Source: Heterohyrax brucei (taxonomy: Eukaryota; Chordata; Mammalia; Hyracoidea; Procaviidae). From it: 64,000 nucleotides of DNA. Shown one piece after another: positions 48,501-59,346 of this stretch. Location: positions 71,660,351 to 71,724,350 of the forward strand of contig CM053162.1 of the NCBI GenBank assembly GCA_028571685.1, read 5' to 3'. The position numbers and the translations under genes are program-made. Position 1 is the stretch's first letter; each line of letters opens with the position of its first letter. The notes under the pieces were generated by a model that was not told the DNA's origin, made no database searches, and worked only from the letters and a program-made list of their open reading frames with translations.

Positions 48501-48890
48501 TCATTGATATATACAGAACTTTCCACCCGTCAGCAGACCAAGTACACCTTCTTCTCCAGTGTACATGGAACATTCTCCAGAATTGACCATGTATTAGGAC
48601 ATAATGCACTTTTCAACAAAATCCATACCATTGAATTACTGCAAAGCATCTTCTCTTAGTTCAAACAGACACAGCAGAGTAAATGCGCAGTTTCTGTCTC
48701 GAAGCAAGATGAGAAGGCAGAAAGGGACAGGAGTTGGCTGAATGGACATGAGAACCACAGGGCAGAGAAGAGAGGTATGTTGTCACAGTGTGGGGAGCAG
48801 GTAGAGTTACATAGCAATGTATGTGTCAAGTTTCGTATAAGAAACTAACTTGGGCTGTAATCTTTCACTTAAAGTGTGAAAAAAATACAG
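45535..48890 (+). repeat. LINE-1 3'-type host repeat split by an L1
   Basis: Left part 45535-45616 (aaagactgggctggactata, gtgtgcttcttagttcaaac) and right part 48654-48890 (gacaggagttggctgaatgg, ctgtaatctttcacttaa) align to the uninterrupted copy at 44010-44330. The L1 lies between them. Confidence 0.75.
45617..48653 (+). mobile_element. LINE-1, 5' complete, 3' truncated
   Basis: Begins with an L1 5' UTR (aggggcagagtcaagatgac) and contains ORF1 from about 46598 (start MGPKKQQTLVAYKKS, coiled coil, RNA-binding region to 47541) with in-frame stops near 47040 and 47181. ORF2 starts at 47975 with the endonuclease (SIITLNVNGLNAPVKRHRVS, CCLQETHLRPKD). The sequence stops inside ORF2 with no reverse transcriptase, 3' UTR or poly(A). 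A 15-bp direct repeat tcttagttcaaacag flanks it at 45602-45616 and 48654-48668. Confidence 0.9.
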
Positions 48891-49675
48891 ATACTTATGA
48901 ATAACCCACAAGTAAAAATAAATTCATAAAGAGACAGGCTTTGTAAGTGGAGTAAGCTACCGGGTGTGAGGCAACGCTCATGGGGAAGTCCTCATGAGTC
49001 CACAGGGCGCTGGCTGCTGGCACCGTCTCTGTATGCAGGCACAACGGGATGTGAAAATCTGCCTGCCATGCTCTCGCACCGCGAGCGTGGAAAAATCACA
49101 GTGTTGTCGTGTCGGGCTCTCAGTTCATCCACTGGATCGATTTAACAGCAGACTCACCTGGATTTTTATTGATCCTGACATTCAGGGTTTCTGATTTGAT
49201 TGTATCCAGGTATATAAATATTTATAAAACTAGGCTGTCAAAATTATTATTTACGTAATTAAATCATTCTTACTCGCTGACTTGGTACTAAACACTAGAT
49301 TGATTTTAAGTTAAAGATGACTTCCTGTCTTTGGTACAGCTGGCTGATGATATAATTTAATCCAGAGCTAAGGTCCTAGGTTTAGTCTCGGCACTTGTTT
49401 CCAGTCAAGCCAATTTTTCCATAAAGCTGGGCTAACTTTTTGCAACTGTAGGTTTGTCCTGTCTGTCCAGCTAGGCAGAGCTGAGTGTCAGACCCACAGG
49501 AACTCACACAGCGGGGACAGGGGAGCGGTGTGCCCAAGACCACTCTCGAGTGGAAATCTGTAACTCTTGTTTATGTAGCCAACAGAGCAGTCTTCCAAAT
49601 GCTGCTAATTTTAGAGGGTGCGAATTATATCCCATTTCTTCTTTACAGTTTCTCTTTTTACTGGCTCTGTATCAG

Positions 49676-49790
49676 ACCCCTGGTAGCGCAGCACTTACGA
49701 GCTCAGCTGCCAACAGAAAGGTCAGCAGTGTGAATTCACGGCTGCTTCGTGGGAGCTACAGGGTAGTCCTCCTCCGTCCTGTAGAGTCAC
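49676..49790 (+). repeat. AfroSINE, forward copy
   Basis: Reads cccctggtagcgcagcactt, aacagaaaggtcagcagtgt, ctccgtcctgtagagtcac; the 3' end is lost at the junction with the next inverted copy. Confidence 0.82.
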
Positions 49791-49792
49791 CA

Positions 49793-49962
49793 ACCAAAAA
49801 ACCCAAACCCAGTGCCACCAAGTTAACTTGTGACTCGCGGTGAGCCTACAGGACAGAGCAGAACTGCTCCCTGGAGTTTCCAGAGAGCGTCTGGTGGATT
49901 TGAACTACCACCCTTTTGGTGACAGACAGCACTCACCCACCACGTCACCAGGGTTTCCACAG
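49793..49962 (-). repeat. AfroSINE, inverted to its neighbour
   Basis: Reverse copy: ccaaaaaacccaaacccagt, gtgagcctacaggacagagc, cgtcaccagggtttcc. With the previous entry it forms a near-palindromic SINE pair. Confidence 0.88.
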
Positions 49963-50249
49963 TTTCTAGGATTTGGAATCGAGCGGACAGCAGGGGGTAC
50001 ATCAGTTTTTACCCGCACCCCTCTGCGTGTCCACGCCTCCGCGCCTCCAGCAGGGTTCTCCCGCAGTGTCCCTCACACTTTGATAGAACAAGCAGGGGGC
50101 CTGAGAGGCACAAGAGGTTGGCAAAACTTGGCCGACCTAAAGGTGGGTCATTCACACCCGTCCTGCAGTGTCACAGAAGCAAGCCCCGGGAAACTGTTCC
50201 TGGTGAGTCTGTCCCAACACACAGCGGCCCACGTGTGCCAAGCAGAACC

Positions 50250-50462
50250 GCACTGAGCGTTCAGCAGCAGGACACCAGGCACGCCCTGGGAGGCGCCGCT
50301 GAGCAGATTCCAGCCACTGCCCCTTGGGCTACCAGTCAAGCACTCACCTGCTCGTGGGGCTCCTTTCTGGAAGGACTTCAGCCAAGAAAGTCCTATAGAG
50401 AGGTTCTGCTCTGTGACACGCAGAGGCACCGTGTGTCAGAACTGACCTGATGTCACCGAGGA
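50250..50462 (+). repeat. Afrotherian SINE, third type, degraded
   Basis: Shows caagcactcacctgctcgtg, ggttctgctctgtgacacgc and gtcagaactgacctgatgtc. Confidence 0.5.
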
Positions 50463-52199
50463 TCTTATTAAATGCAAATAATCAAGACTCATTAGCCCTG
50501 GGATGGGTCCCCAGTTCTGCAGTCCTCACCTGCTTCCGGGTGACACGGGTGCTGCTGATCTGAGGAGCACACAGGGAGCAGTGAGGAGCTAGGTCCCCTC
50601 TCTTCTCTCCCTCTGTCTGTAGGTCTCTGATGAGGAGGTCTACGACACTCGGTACAGTGACGTTGATCCTTAGAGAACGGGTGGCCCTCTTCAGGCTGGC
50701 TGTCAAATAGGGGCTCTGGGGGATGAAGTGAGCCTGATTCTGACGACTTCAGCTCTGCAGGGTCCCAGTCCCTCAGGAGTTTTGTGGTGATCTCTTTGCT
50801 CCCACCTTGCCAAAGCTTTTCAGGACTGTGGATTCCACAGACGGACTCCGGACAACATCAGGAGCTCGCCTGCTGGGCCCTGCGCCTTTCTCTGCTCTGG
50901 CCTCCGACTGTAAAAGCAGGCTGTGGTGTCCTTCTGGTTCGGAGACCGTGACAGTTGTTGACAGCTGTCGCCGGTGGTGTAAAGCTGACAGCAGACTTAA
51001 CTTTCACCACGTTATGGTATTGCTAATATGTGACAAGAGCCTTTTCCTGGGGTTGCAAGGAGTATTTCTGCAGATTAATCCAGAATCGTAGATTCATAAC
51101 CCACTCAGTGGTAGAAGTTTCATGTCCTAGACCTTTGGGATTTGCAGAGAAAGCTGCTGGAGCCCGACTATGGACAATTTGTTACACTTGATTACAAGAT
51201 GACTTTATAATTAGTTGCTGGTAATGACAAATGAAGACTTGGCCTCATTCGGTCTCCTGTTTGATGTGATGTTCATACTAATTAGGGCAAAAGGGAAGTT
51301 TTCAAGCCACCTTAAACTTGTGTCATTAGAGAGGATAGCTAATTTTTTACAAACTCTCCCTCGGTCACTCTTATCCTTTGAGGATGAATTTTTTACAGAT
51401 TTAATTCTCTCTCAGTCACTCTTAGCCTTTGAGGATGAATCGGATAGCGTTGCCCCTTGAAGGGCTCACCTTGTTTCATTAGTAGGCGAAAACCTCACAA
51501 GCCTCCTGCAAACAGCATCACGCTGTGGCCCTGTACTGACTTTCTTTGCTTTTAGTTCAAACAATTAGTTTACCACATATGGACCCAAATCACACTTGCG
51601 CTTCCAAATGAACAGTCTTGTTTACTCCAAGGTTCTCTGTGTAGTTGGATTTACCGCTGTTCTTACATGTCAGCTAAAAGCTGCACAACAGTTCACCTCT
51701 TGGCAGGTCAAGCCTGCCCAGCGCCCCGTGACGACAGCCCCCCACAGCCCGCTCCCATAAAGATTACGGCCTAGGAACCCTCGGGGCAGTTCTCCCGTCA
51801 GGTGGAGGCGCTAGCGGTCGAAATCGATCAACAGCACCGCGCAGCAACACAAGTCAGGCATTCTGTGTCGGCACAATGTTCTGTGCTTTCCAGCGGGGCA
51901 CCCCGAAGGCAGGGTGGAGGAGCCCCTGTTCACAGAGGTGAGTCTCAGGTCCAGACCAAGCGAGGCAGTAACGATGCGGAGAGCGGCCTAGGTCACCAGC
52001 AGAGACAGCTCGGAAGGCGTCTGAAGATTCGTAGGGACGTGTGGCTGGAGGACAGCATGCAGGGAGGGGTCCCACCTTCGTAAATGCCAACACACCACTG
52101 CATGTATGTTTAGAAAAGGGGTCGCCGGCAAGTCAGTGGGGGTTAGTGGGTAGTCAGTCTACACAGCTGCGTCTCGCTCCTGTTTTCTGAGTGCGTGTG

Positions 52200-52430
52200 A
52201 TGGATGAGGTGTCCCAGGTGGTGCAAGCAGTGAATGCGCTCTGCTGCTGAGAGGCTGGGGATCCCAGTCCACCCTGGGGTGCCTCGGAAGAGGGGCCTGG
52301 CGAGACACTTTTGGAAAATCAGCCATTGAGAACCCCACAGGGCAGAGTTCTACTCTCACACACCAGGGTCGCCGTGAGTCAGTGCTGACTCGATGGCAGC
52401 TGGCGAGGACTGACGAGTCTTGGGTTTGTA
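52200..52430 (+). repeat. Afrotherian SINE, third type
   Basis: Reads gtcccaggtggtgcaagcag, gccattgagaaccccacagg, cgccgtgagtcagtgctgac. Confidence 0.7.
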
Positions 52431-52435
52431 CCCAG

Positions 52436-52632
52436 AGCCCGGGTGGTGCAGTGGTTAGGGGCTTCGCTGTGAAGCGAGGGATCAGCAACCCGAACCATCA
52501 GCCGCTCTGCGGGAGAAAGACGTGGACTCTGCTTCCGTGAAGAGCCTGGCCTCGGGAACCCAACGGGCAGCTCTGCTCTGCTCCGTGGCGCCCTAGGAAC
52601 CAGAACTGACTCAGTGGCAACGGGTTTGGGTT
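52436..52632 (+). repeat. Afrotherian SINE, third type
   Basis: Reads gagcccgggtggtgcagtgg, cgggaacccaacgggcagct, aaccagaactgactcagtgg. Confidence 0.7.
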
Positions 52633-52639
52633 CTTGATG

Positions 52640-52802
52640 AAGCAAAACCCTGCTGTCAGTGAGTCAGTCCCGACTCACAGCCACCTTGGAGGTCAGAGTA
52701 GAACTTCCCCATAGAGTTTTCAAGGAGCGCCTGGCGGATTCAAACTGCCAACCTTAGGTTAGCAGACGCAGCACCGACACGATGCCATCAGGATTTCCAC
52801 TG
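52640..52802 (-). repeat. AfroSINE
   Basis: Reverse copy: gtcagtgagtcagtcccgac, aggtcagagtagaacttccc, gatgccatcaggatttcc. Confidence 0.88.
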
Positions 52803-53242
52803 GTACGCCAGCTCACGGAGGGTCCCAAGTCCCCTGCTAGGGCCCTCTCTGAGCGGGTGGCGTCGGAGGCAGTCCTCAGCTGGGGCCGACGGTGGGGAGG
52901 GCCAACAGAAATGACGGGGGGGGGGGGCTGCGAGCCAGACGTGACATTTTCCCACTGGGCAGAAGTCACGTCTCTGGCCGACAGACCACATGGCACGCTT
53001 GAGGCTGGAAGGTGGGCAGGCAGGGAGAAGACTGCACCCTAGACGGGCCACCTCAGCCGGAGAAGGGGCCGTCGAGCGCGAGACCCCCGTCTCCCACCCA
53101 CCGGCTCTCGGGCTGAAGGTCTGCTGTCTGACCCTCAGCTCCTCCCAACACCCAGCTCCCCCGCCGTGTGGGGACGTTCAGGGGCAGACGCCCTAGTGGG
53201 AGCAGCCACAGTCCAAGGGCTGCTTCCCGCCTCTCTCCGCAG

Positions 53243-53311
53243 TACATCCCCCTGCCGGTGCTCTACGGGGTCTTCCTCTACATGGGCGTCGCCTCCCTGA
53301 GCGGCATCCAG
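53243..53311 (+). CDS. SLC4A5: SLC4A5 window exon 18 (TM12)
   Basis: Encodes residues 805-827 in phase 0: [23 protein letters not shown]. The [18 protein letters not shown] signature is one of the strongest in the SLC4 family and forms TM12. Acceptor is ctctccgcag and donor gtaagg. The exon sits in locally GC- and CpG-rich sequence. Confidence 0.98.
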
Positions 53312-54211
53312 GTAAGGCTTTCCCTGCCCGCGCCCACCCCAACGCCAGTCAGCGTCCCCGGGCCGGCCGCGGGTCCCCAGCCCACCACGGAAGGACCGCT
53401 ACGGTAACAACACCGCCCTTTACCGTGTACAAGGCACAAGGACGGGTAGTTGGCACCTCCTACGCCGTAACATTTGGCGTATTCTACATCTTAACCTCCG
53501 TAAGCACCCTGTGACCCAGGGCCGCCTCTGACCCCATTTTACAGATGAGGAAAGAGGCTCAGGTTCAAAAGCCAGCTCTGGCTGACAGCAGTGAGCACCT
53601 GGCTACCCCTCTCAGCTTCTCTAAGGTGGAAGACATTGTTTTGTTTTTTATTTACCACCGATACCTCAGCACGTCTCACAGAGTGTTTTGCAATTTAGTT
53701 GCGTTGTCCTTGGGACAGTGTTTGCGGCCAGTTCCAAGGCTGTGACTGGCACCTAGCGCTGATGTGGGCTACCTCACTCTCAGCCCCTCCCCCAATCCCT
53801 TCCCCTACCCCAGTATCCCAGCCCCTCCTCCAGCCCCTCCCCCAGTCCCTTCCCCCTCCCCACTATCCCCGCCCCCTCCGGCCCCTCCCACTCTAGCCCC
53901 TCCCCCAATCCCTTCCCCCTCCCCACTATCCCGGCCCCTCCTTCGGCCCCTCCCACTCTAGCCCCTCCCCCAATCCCTTCCCCCACCCCACTATCCCAGC
54001 CCCTCCTCCAGCCCCTCCCCCAATACCTTCCCCCGCCCCCTCCGGCCCCTCCCACTCTAGCCCCTCCCCCAATCCCTTCCCCCGCCCCACTATCCCAGCC
54101 CCTCCTCCAGCTCCTCCCCGACTCCCACCCCCTCCCCCCAGCGCGGCCCCCGCCCCGGCAGCTCCCGGGTACCCCGCTGCCCGGCTGAGTGCCCTCTTCC
54201 CGCTCTCGCAG
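53312..54211. other. SLC4A5: Intron 18
   Basis: A MIR-like stretch lies at about 53440-53570 (ccccattttacagatgagga), and a C-rich minisatellite at 53780-54145 ends about 70 bases before exon 19. Confidence 0.7.
53780..54145 (+). repeat. C-rich minisatellite
   Basis: Imperfect units built from cccctcccccaatcccttcc, ccactatcccggcccctcct and cggcccctcccactctag, with a higher-order period of roughly 60 bp. It is almost free of G on the + strand. Confidence 0.93.
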
Positions 54212-54385
54212 TTCTGGGACCGCTGCAAGCTCTTCCTGATGCCGGCCAAGCACCAGCCGGACCACGCCTTCCTGCGGCACGTGCCCCTGCGCCGCGTCCA
54301 CCTCTTCACCCTGGTGCAGACGCTCTGCCTGGCCGTGCTCTGGGTCCTCAAGTCCACGGTGGCCGCCATCATCTTCCCGGTCATG
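54212..54385 (+). CDS. SLC4A5: SLC4A5 window exon 19 (TM13)
   Basis: Encodes residues 828-885 in phase 0: [58 protein letters not shown]. It contains the cytoplasmic [21 protein letters not shown] signature and TM13. Acceptor is ctctcgcag and donor gtgagg. The exon is very CpG-rich compared with the rest of the gene. Confidence 0.98.
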
Positions 54386-55262
54386 GTGAGGGGCCTGGCT
54401 TCCGTCTCGGGGTGCCCGCCCAACCGGCAGCTCCGGGTCCGGGTCCGGGTCCGGGTCCAGTGCGTGGGGGGACCCGGTGTGGACAGGAGGGAGGAGCGTC
54501 CGTGATGGGCGCACCCTGCCGGGACCCCCACCTTGTCGGGACCCACCCCCTGTCGGGACACCCCCCACCAGCTAAGGTTGAGGCTGTACTGCAGGAGGCA
54601 TCCCAATTCCCCACTCCTCTGGGCAGGATTGATTGAGAAAGGATCTTTGACACGTCTCCCCCAGAACTCCAACCTGCCTCAGTAAACGAGCTAAATAGAA
54701 GTCTCTCTCACCATTCGAAGTAATAAATGATGTAAAAAGAAAGAACAGGGATCAGAGATGAAGACCCTCAAATCCCCAGACATGAACCTAACCTTGGGGT
54801 AGGCATTCGTTCACGGTTCCTGCAAATTTTAAGTCTGAAATTATTCCAACAAAGGCCAAAAAAAGTGGGCCAAAACATGGTGCCTCCAGCCGCTGGATGA
54901 CCCCCACCTGAGCCTGGCTCCTGATGACCTCACCTGGGCCCCAGATGATGCCACCTGAGCCTGGGACTGGGGTGGTGTCAGGCTGGGAAGAAGTCCTGTC
55001 TGGGCCTGACTGGGCTTAAGTTGAGCGTTCAGAAGTGGGATCAGACAGTCCCAGGGGTCCTAGAGGGCTCCACATTCATGGGTCTTCCCTGGCCCCTCCT
55101 AGAGTCACATGGGAGTTGTTAGGGCTACGGGGCCCCAGGCCTCCCCCAGATCAATTCCATCAGAATGTCCTGAAGAAACTCAGACAAGGGTGTTTCTAGT
55201 AAGACTCTGAGAACCCAAAAGACAACTCCTTCCGAGACACAGTGGCCCTACCTAGTGCAGAG

Positions 55263-55356
55263 GACAACAACCTCCTGGGGTTTCCGAGGAGCGCCAGGTG
55301 GATTTAACCGTTGACCTTCTGGATGGCAGCTGTAGCGCTTAGCCAGGGTTTCTAGT
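55263..55356 (-). repeat. AfroSINE fragment
   Basis: 5' half only: gtttccgaggagcgccaggt, gcgcttagccagggtttc. Confidence 0.8.
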
Positions 55357-56194
55357 ACAGCTGCAGGCGAACATAAATGCGGGCCAGCCTCACCCACCAC
55401 CTCGAGAGGGCCCACCTGGGCTCTGGACCCGACGGGGAATGGGGAGAAAGCATGATCACAGCAGCGGTCACAAGCCGAGCGGCTTGGTGCTCACAGCTGG
55501 CCCTGAGTCCACGGCTGTGTGCAGGCGGGTCCCACTCCCGGGGGGGCTCCAAAGCGGCAGTCCTTGCTCTCAGAGGCCAGCACTTAACCCCTGCCTCACC
55601 GGGGCTCCTTGAGAAAACCGAGGCCCAGAGAGGATGAGTGAGGGACCCAAGGCACGCGTCCAGGAAGGGGCAGAGCTGGGACCTGCCCCACCCCCTACAG
55701 ACGCACTGATTTCAGGTGACAGTCAAATGTATTCTTTGTGGTTCTGCGGAGATGGTGTCATGCCAGTGCAGTCATGATACAGAACAGTTCCACCATTCCC
55801 CAAATCCCCCATGCCCCTCTGTGGAGACACCCCTCTCCCAGGCCCGTGTCCTGGTTGGTTCTCAGAGCCAGGATTGGTAAAATCCTGACCAGCTCCACAT
55901 TTTGCCTGCCCAGAGAAGCAGTCTCCGTGAGGGGCCAGCATCAGTCCAGCTGGGTGCTCTCCTCCCTGGGTGCTCTCCTCCTGGCCTCTGCACAGCCAGC
56001 TGTTGGCAGTGAAAAGGACGGTGTTTACAGCTGTCTCTGAGGCCCACTGCACTTGTTCACTGTCCACTGTAGTTAGGGAACTCTTCCCCCAGTGAGCACC
56101 TGTTGTCTTACCTCAAATTTGTTCACCTGGAACAGAATCAAACTTCCTACCCCTTCATTGATGAATTTCAGCTATCCCAGGATACTGTTTTTTT

Positions 56195-56585
56195 TTTTTT
56201 TAAATAATCTTTTTGTTGTAATTCACTGAAAGTGTGCAATCCATATTAGTTTTGCACGTCCACCTATCTGCAACAACTCCTGCTCTCCCCTCCTAGTGAC
56301 AGCACGCTCCTCCTCTTCATTCCATACTTCTGGTGTCTCCTCAACAAGCATCTGTCCCCTCCTCTCCCCGCTCTTCTCAATGATCTAAAAAGAGACCAGT
56401 AGGACCACCTCCTGTAAGTGCACAGGACCATGAAGTATGCAAACCGTATGGTCACACTGTCCTGAGCCCAGTCCACTGCTGTCGGAAGAGTTGGGCTCAG
56501 TGCTGGCTTCTGGTCAGGGCCGGCAGCAGGTCCAGGGGGAGTGTCCAGGCTATGGGACTGTCAGTTCAGGTCTTTTACCAGGATA
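56195..56585 (-). repeat. LINE-1 3' region, lineage type
   Basis: On the + strand: a T run, agtgtgcaatccatattagt, agagaccagtaggaccacct, tggcttctggtcagggccgg. It matches the regions at 24745 and 28375. Confidence 0.7.
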
Positions 56586-56821
56586 CTTTTCAGATCACCA
56601 TTGTTAGCAGGAGTTGGGTGGCTCTCAGAAATGGAGGCAGAGGGGGAAGTTCAAGTGGTGGCTCTCAAAGTGTGGTCCCCAGACCACCAGCACCCTCATC
56701 ATGTGACGGAGTGTCAGAAAGGCAGGTTCACAGGCCCCACCCCAGCCTCCTGGGCAGAAATTGAGGCTGTGGAGCCCAGCAGTCTCAACGTTAATGAGTG
56801 CTCTTGGTGATTCTGATGCAG

Positions 56822-56962
56822 ACCAAAATGTTGGCTGCCAAGTCGGTTCCAACTCATAGGGCCCCTGTAGGACTGTGTCTCCAGGGAGCTCCTAGGGGAT
56901 TCAAACTGCTGACCTTTTGGTTAGCATATGTGGCACTAACCATTGTGCAACCAGCGTGTCCA
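56822..56962 (-). repeat. AfroSINE
   Basis: Reverse copy with an internal deletion: aagtcggttccaactcatag, tcaaactgctgaccttttgg, accattgtgcaaccagcgtg. Confidence 0.85.
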
Positions 56963-56964
56963 GA

Positions 56965-57275
56965 GACTAGTGACAGGACTCTCACTTTTACACGGTAGAC
57001 CGGAGTTGGATTCCCAGCCGGGGCACCTCGCACACAGCCTCCACCTGTCTGTCATGGAGGCTTGTGCGAGTTGCTGTGATTCTGAACGTGTTTTGTGGAA
57101 CTTCCCAGTAAGACTAGGAGAGAAGGCCTGGTGGTGGACGTCTGCAGGTCGAAGCCCTCCAGGTCATGGTGCTCTGATCCACAACCAGTCACAGGGGTGG
57201 CCCAGCACGGGTGGCATCCTGTTTCCTTGTGTGCGGTCTCCATGAGCTGGGGCCAGTCCACGTAGCTCTGCAGCC
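56965..57275 (+). repeat. Afrotherian SINE, second family
   Basis: Reads gaccggagttggattcccag, ctgtctgtcatggaggcttg, gagagaaggcctggtggtgg, gctctgatccacaaccagtc, then a gagctggggccagtcca tail. Confidence 0.7.
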
Positions 57276-57545
57276 CCCATCTCCTCCCTCAGCTGGTCAC
57301 AGGCCATCTCTCTCAGTCACTGACAAACAGGTCACTCTCCTGGAGACAGGCCAGATGGGAGGGACCAGGGTGAAGGGCAGGCTGCGTAGTGGTGGATGGG
57401 AGCTTTGGGATGGCCCCACAGCCTCCTGACCAGAGGTCCCTGAACCAGCTCAGCCAGGGGGAGAAACTGTGCCCAGTCATGGGGCACTGAGGCCACATGG
57501 TTCTCTGAACTCCCACGGAACTGCAGCCTGCCTGTCCCCCTGCAG

Positions 57546-57701
57546 GTCCTGGGCCTCCTCATGGTCCGGAAGCTCCTGGACTTCATCTTCTCCCAGCACG
57601 ACCTGGCCTGGATTGACAATGTCCTGCCGGAGAAGGAGAAAAAGGAGACCTTGGATAAGAAGAGGAGCAGGAAAGGGGCCCCTGAGGACAGTGATGAGGA
57701 G
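57546..57701 (+). CDS. SLC4A5: SLC4A5 window exon 20 (TM14 and tail)
   Basis: Encodes residues 886-937 in phase 0: [54 protein letters not shown]14 is followed by the cytoplasmic tail with its Lys/Glu-rich segment. Because exon 20 ends in phase 0 and exon 22 can be read from its first base, direct joining of exons 20 and 22 keeps an open frame. Acceptor is ccctgcag and donor gtaggg. Confidence 0.98.
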
Positions 57702-59261
57702 GTAGGGGTGCGGTCTGGGGCTGAGGGGGACACCTGCAGACCCGCCTCCCTCTGCCTCTGCCGGGGCAGCAAGGGGCCGGCTCCTCAGGTGGCCCCGACA
57801 GGCCCAGCTGAAGCTCCGTATGGTTATCCCCAGGGTGGGCTAGAGTGGATAGGGCCCTTCCCCCACCATGGCGGTGGGTGAGCACCTGCAGGGCCGGCCC
57901 CGAGGGCACCCAACAGAGGACCAGCTCCATCAGGGGAGGGGCTATGAGGACCCACCTCCAGAGAACAGAGACTGGGAGAAGGGTCTGGCAGGGACCCATG
58001 TACCAGAGCCCTGGGCGGGCAGCCCTGCCTGGCCAGCCAGACCCAACGGTAGAGCAGAGGAAAGTGGGGAAGTGGCTCTGTCTCCCCGGATGCCTGGGAC
58101 CAGCTGGTTGTCCCATCTTCCCCTTAGCCCAAGTTTCCTTCCCGTCCATCCCCTAAACATTCAGTGAGTAACAGACAGGGAAGTGCTCTAGAAATAACAG
58201 GAGATCAAGCAGCACTGGCTGAGAGGATGTCATTCAAGAGCTCCTTACAGATGATCAAACTGCCCCCAAAAGGGAAGTGACGTACAGCCAAATGTCCAGG
58301 AGGGAGTTCAAGTTTGTGAGCTTGATGACTGTCGTCCCAGTGTAGCCCGTGCCACCTCCCTCCTGCTGTGTCTGGTTCCCACTCCTGATGTGACCCAACC
58401 TGCCACTCCCTGCGTGCACTGCCCCCTGCCCTGCTGATGTTGGTGCCCGGCTAACAAAGGCTGTTCAAAGGCAAAGACAAATCCTCGCTGATGATTTGTT
58501 CATGACTGAACTGTCCCATGGTGGTGGTCTGCCGAGCCTCCCTGGTCCGCGATCACCACCCTCCTCCAGGAAAGAAAGTCAAAACCCAAGCCCGTCGCCA
58601 TCAGTCCTGACTCAGACCGATCCTATAGGACAGAGTAGAATTGTCCCAGAAGGGTTCCAGGGAGCGCCTGGTGGACCCCAACTGCCAGCCTTTAGGTCAG
58701 TCATAGCTCTTAACCATCACGCCACCGCGGTGTACAGTCTCCTAGCTCACGCGTGGTGTTTGGTAGATGACTTGCAGAGGTGGCTACTAGAGAAAGCAAA
58801 GAAACTTAAGAGTTGAAATGCCTTTTAAAGACAAGGATTTATCCTTTCCTTGATTCATTCAACAAGTATTTGAATGCCTACCATGTGCCAGAAACTATTT
58901 CAGGTTTGGGAAAAAGCAGCTCTGGATTATATATTTAGTGGAAAAACAGGATTCAGCTTACATGACTTTATGGTACACGTCTTTACAATGTAGCTATTGT
59001 GTGAGGTCTATTTCCAAATGACTTGTTACCGTGACGGATGGAACTGATGTGTAACATCTGCGGGAGAATTCTCGTCTGTCCTGCCCCGTGCCTACACAGT
59101 GGACCATGTGGGCCCCAGCGTATTTGTGGAGCCTTGTTTGGTCTGGACAAGGAGAGGCTGCTGGTTGGCCGGACGTGGATGTGTGGGTTTCACTTTTTGG
59201 CTAGAGAGCCAAAGCTGCTGTGTTGGTGGTGTTCACTGCCTTTCCCACTGTTTCTCTCCAG
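57702..59261. other. SLC4A5: Intron 20
   Basis: An AfroSINE lies at 58577-58735 and a MIR/L2-like stretch at 58855-58915 (caacaagtatttgaatgcct). Nothing else is recognised. Confidence 0.55.
58577..58735 (-). repeat. AfroSINE
   Basis: Reverse copy: cccaagcccgtcgccatcag, ccgatcctataggacagagt, ttaaccatcacgccaccgcg. Confidence 0.9.
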
Positions 59262-59346
59262 CCCCAGTTCCCCCCTCCCTCAGTCGTAAAGATTCCCATG
59301 GAAAGTGTCCAGTCAGATCCCCAAAATGGGATCCACTGCGTTACCA
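59262..59346 (+). CDS. SLC4A5: SLC4A5 window exon 21 (85 bp, usual C-tail)
   Basis: Encodes residues 938-965 plus one base of Arg: [28 protein letters not shown]. The [17 protein letters not shown] segment is specific to NBCe2 and corresponds to KIPMDIMEQQ in NBCe1. Acceptor is tctctccag and donor gtaagt, both strong. Its length is not a multiple of three, so skipping it changes the frame of exon 22. It corresponds to the 97-nt exon of SLC4A4 that is skipped in NBCe1-C. Confidence 0.97.

Larger units (their letters stand above)
42530..53242. other. SLC4A5: Intron 17
   Basis: The largest intron here, 10.7 kb: AfroSINEs at 43396, 44783, 45338, 49676, 49793 and 52640, an L1 3'-type repeat at 44010-44330, a 50-bp minisatellite at 44995-45178, a 3'-truncated L1 at 45617-48653 inside another repeat, and third-type SINEs at 50250, 52200 and 52436. 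The stretches 42530-43395, 48900-49675 and 50460-52200 hold nothing I recognise. Confidence 0.6.
54386..57545. other. SLC4A5: Intron 19
   Basis: A (gggtcc)n run lies at about 54431-54460, an AfroSINE fragment at 55263-55356, an L1 3' region at 56195-56585, an AfroSINE at 56822-56962 and a second-family SINE at 56965-57275. Nothing is recognised in 54500-55260 or 55360-56190. Confidence 0.6.

Noticed and set aside
53780..54568. 262-codon open frame on - with Gly-rich repeats
   Set aside because: It lies on the antisense of the C-rich minisatellite and of exon 19, and has no family resemblance.
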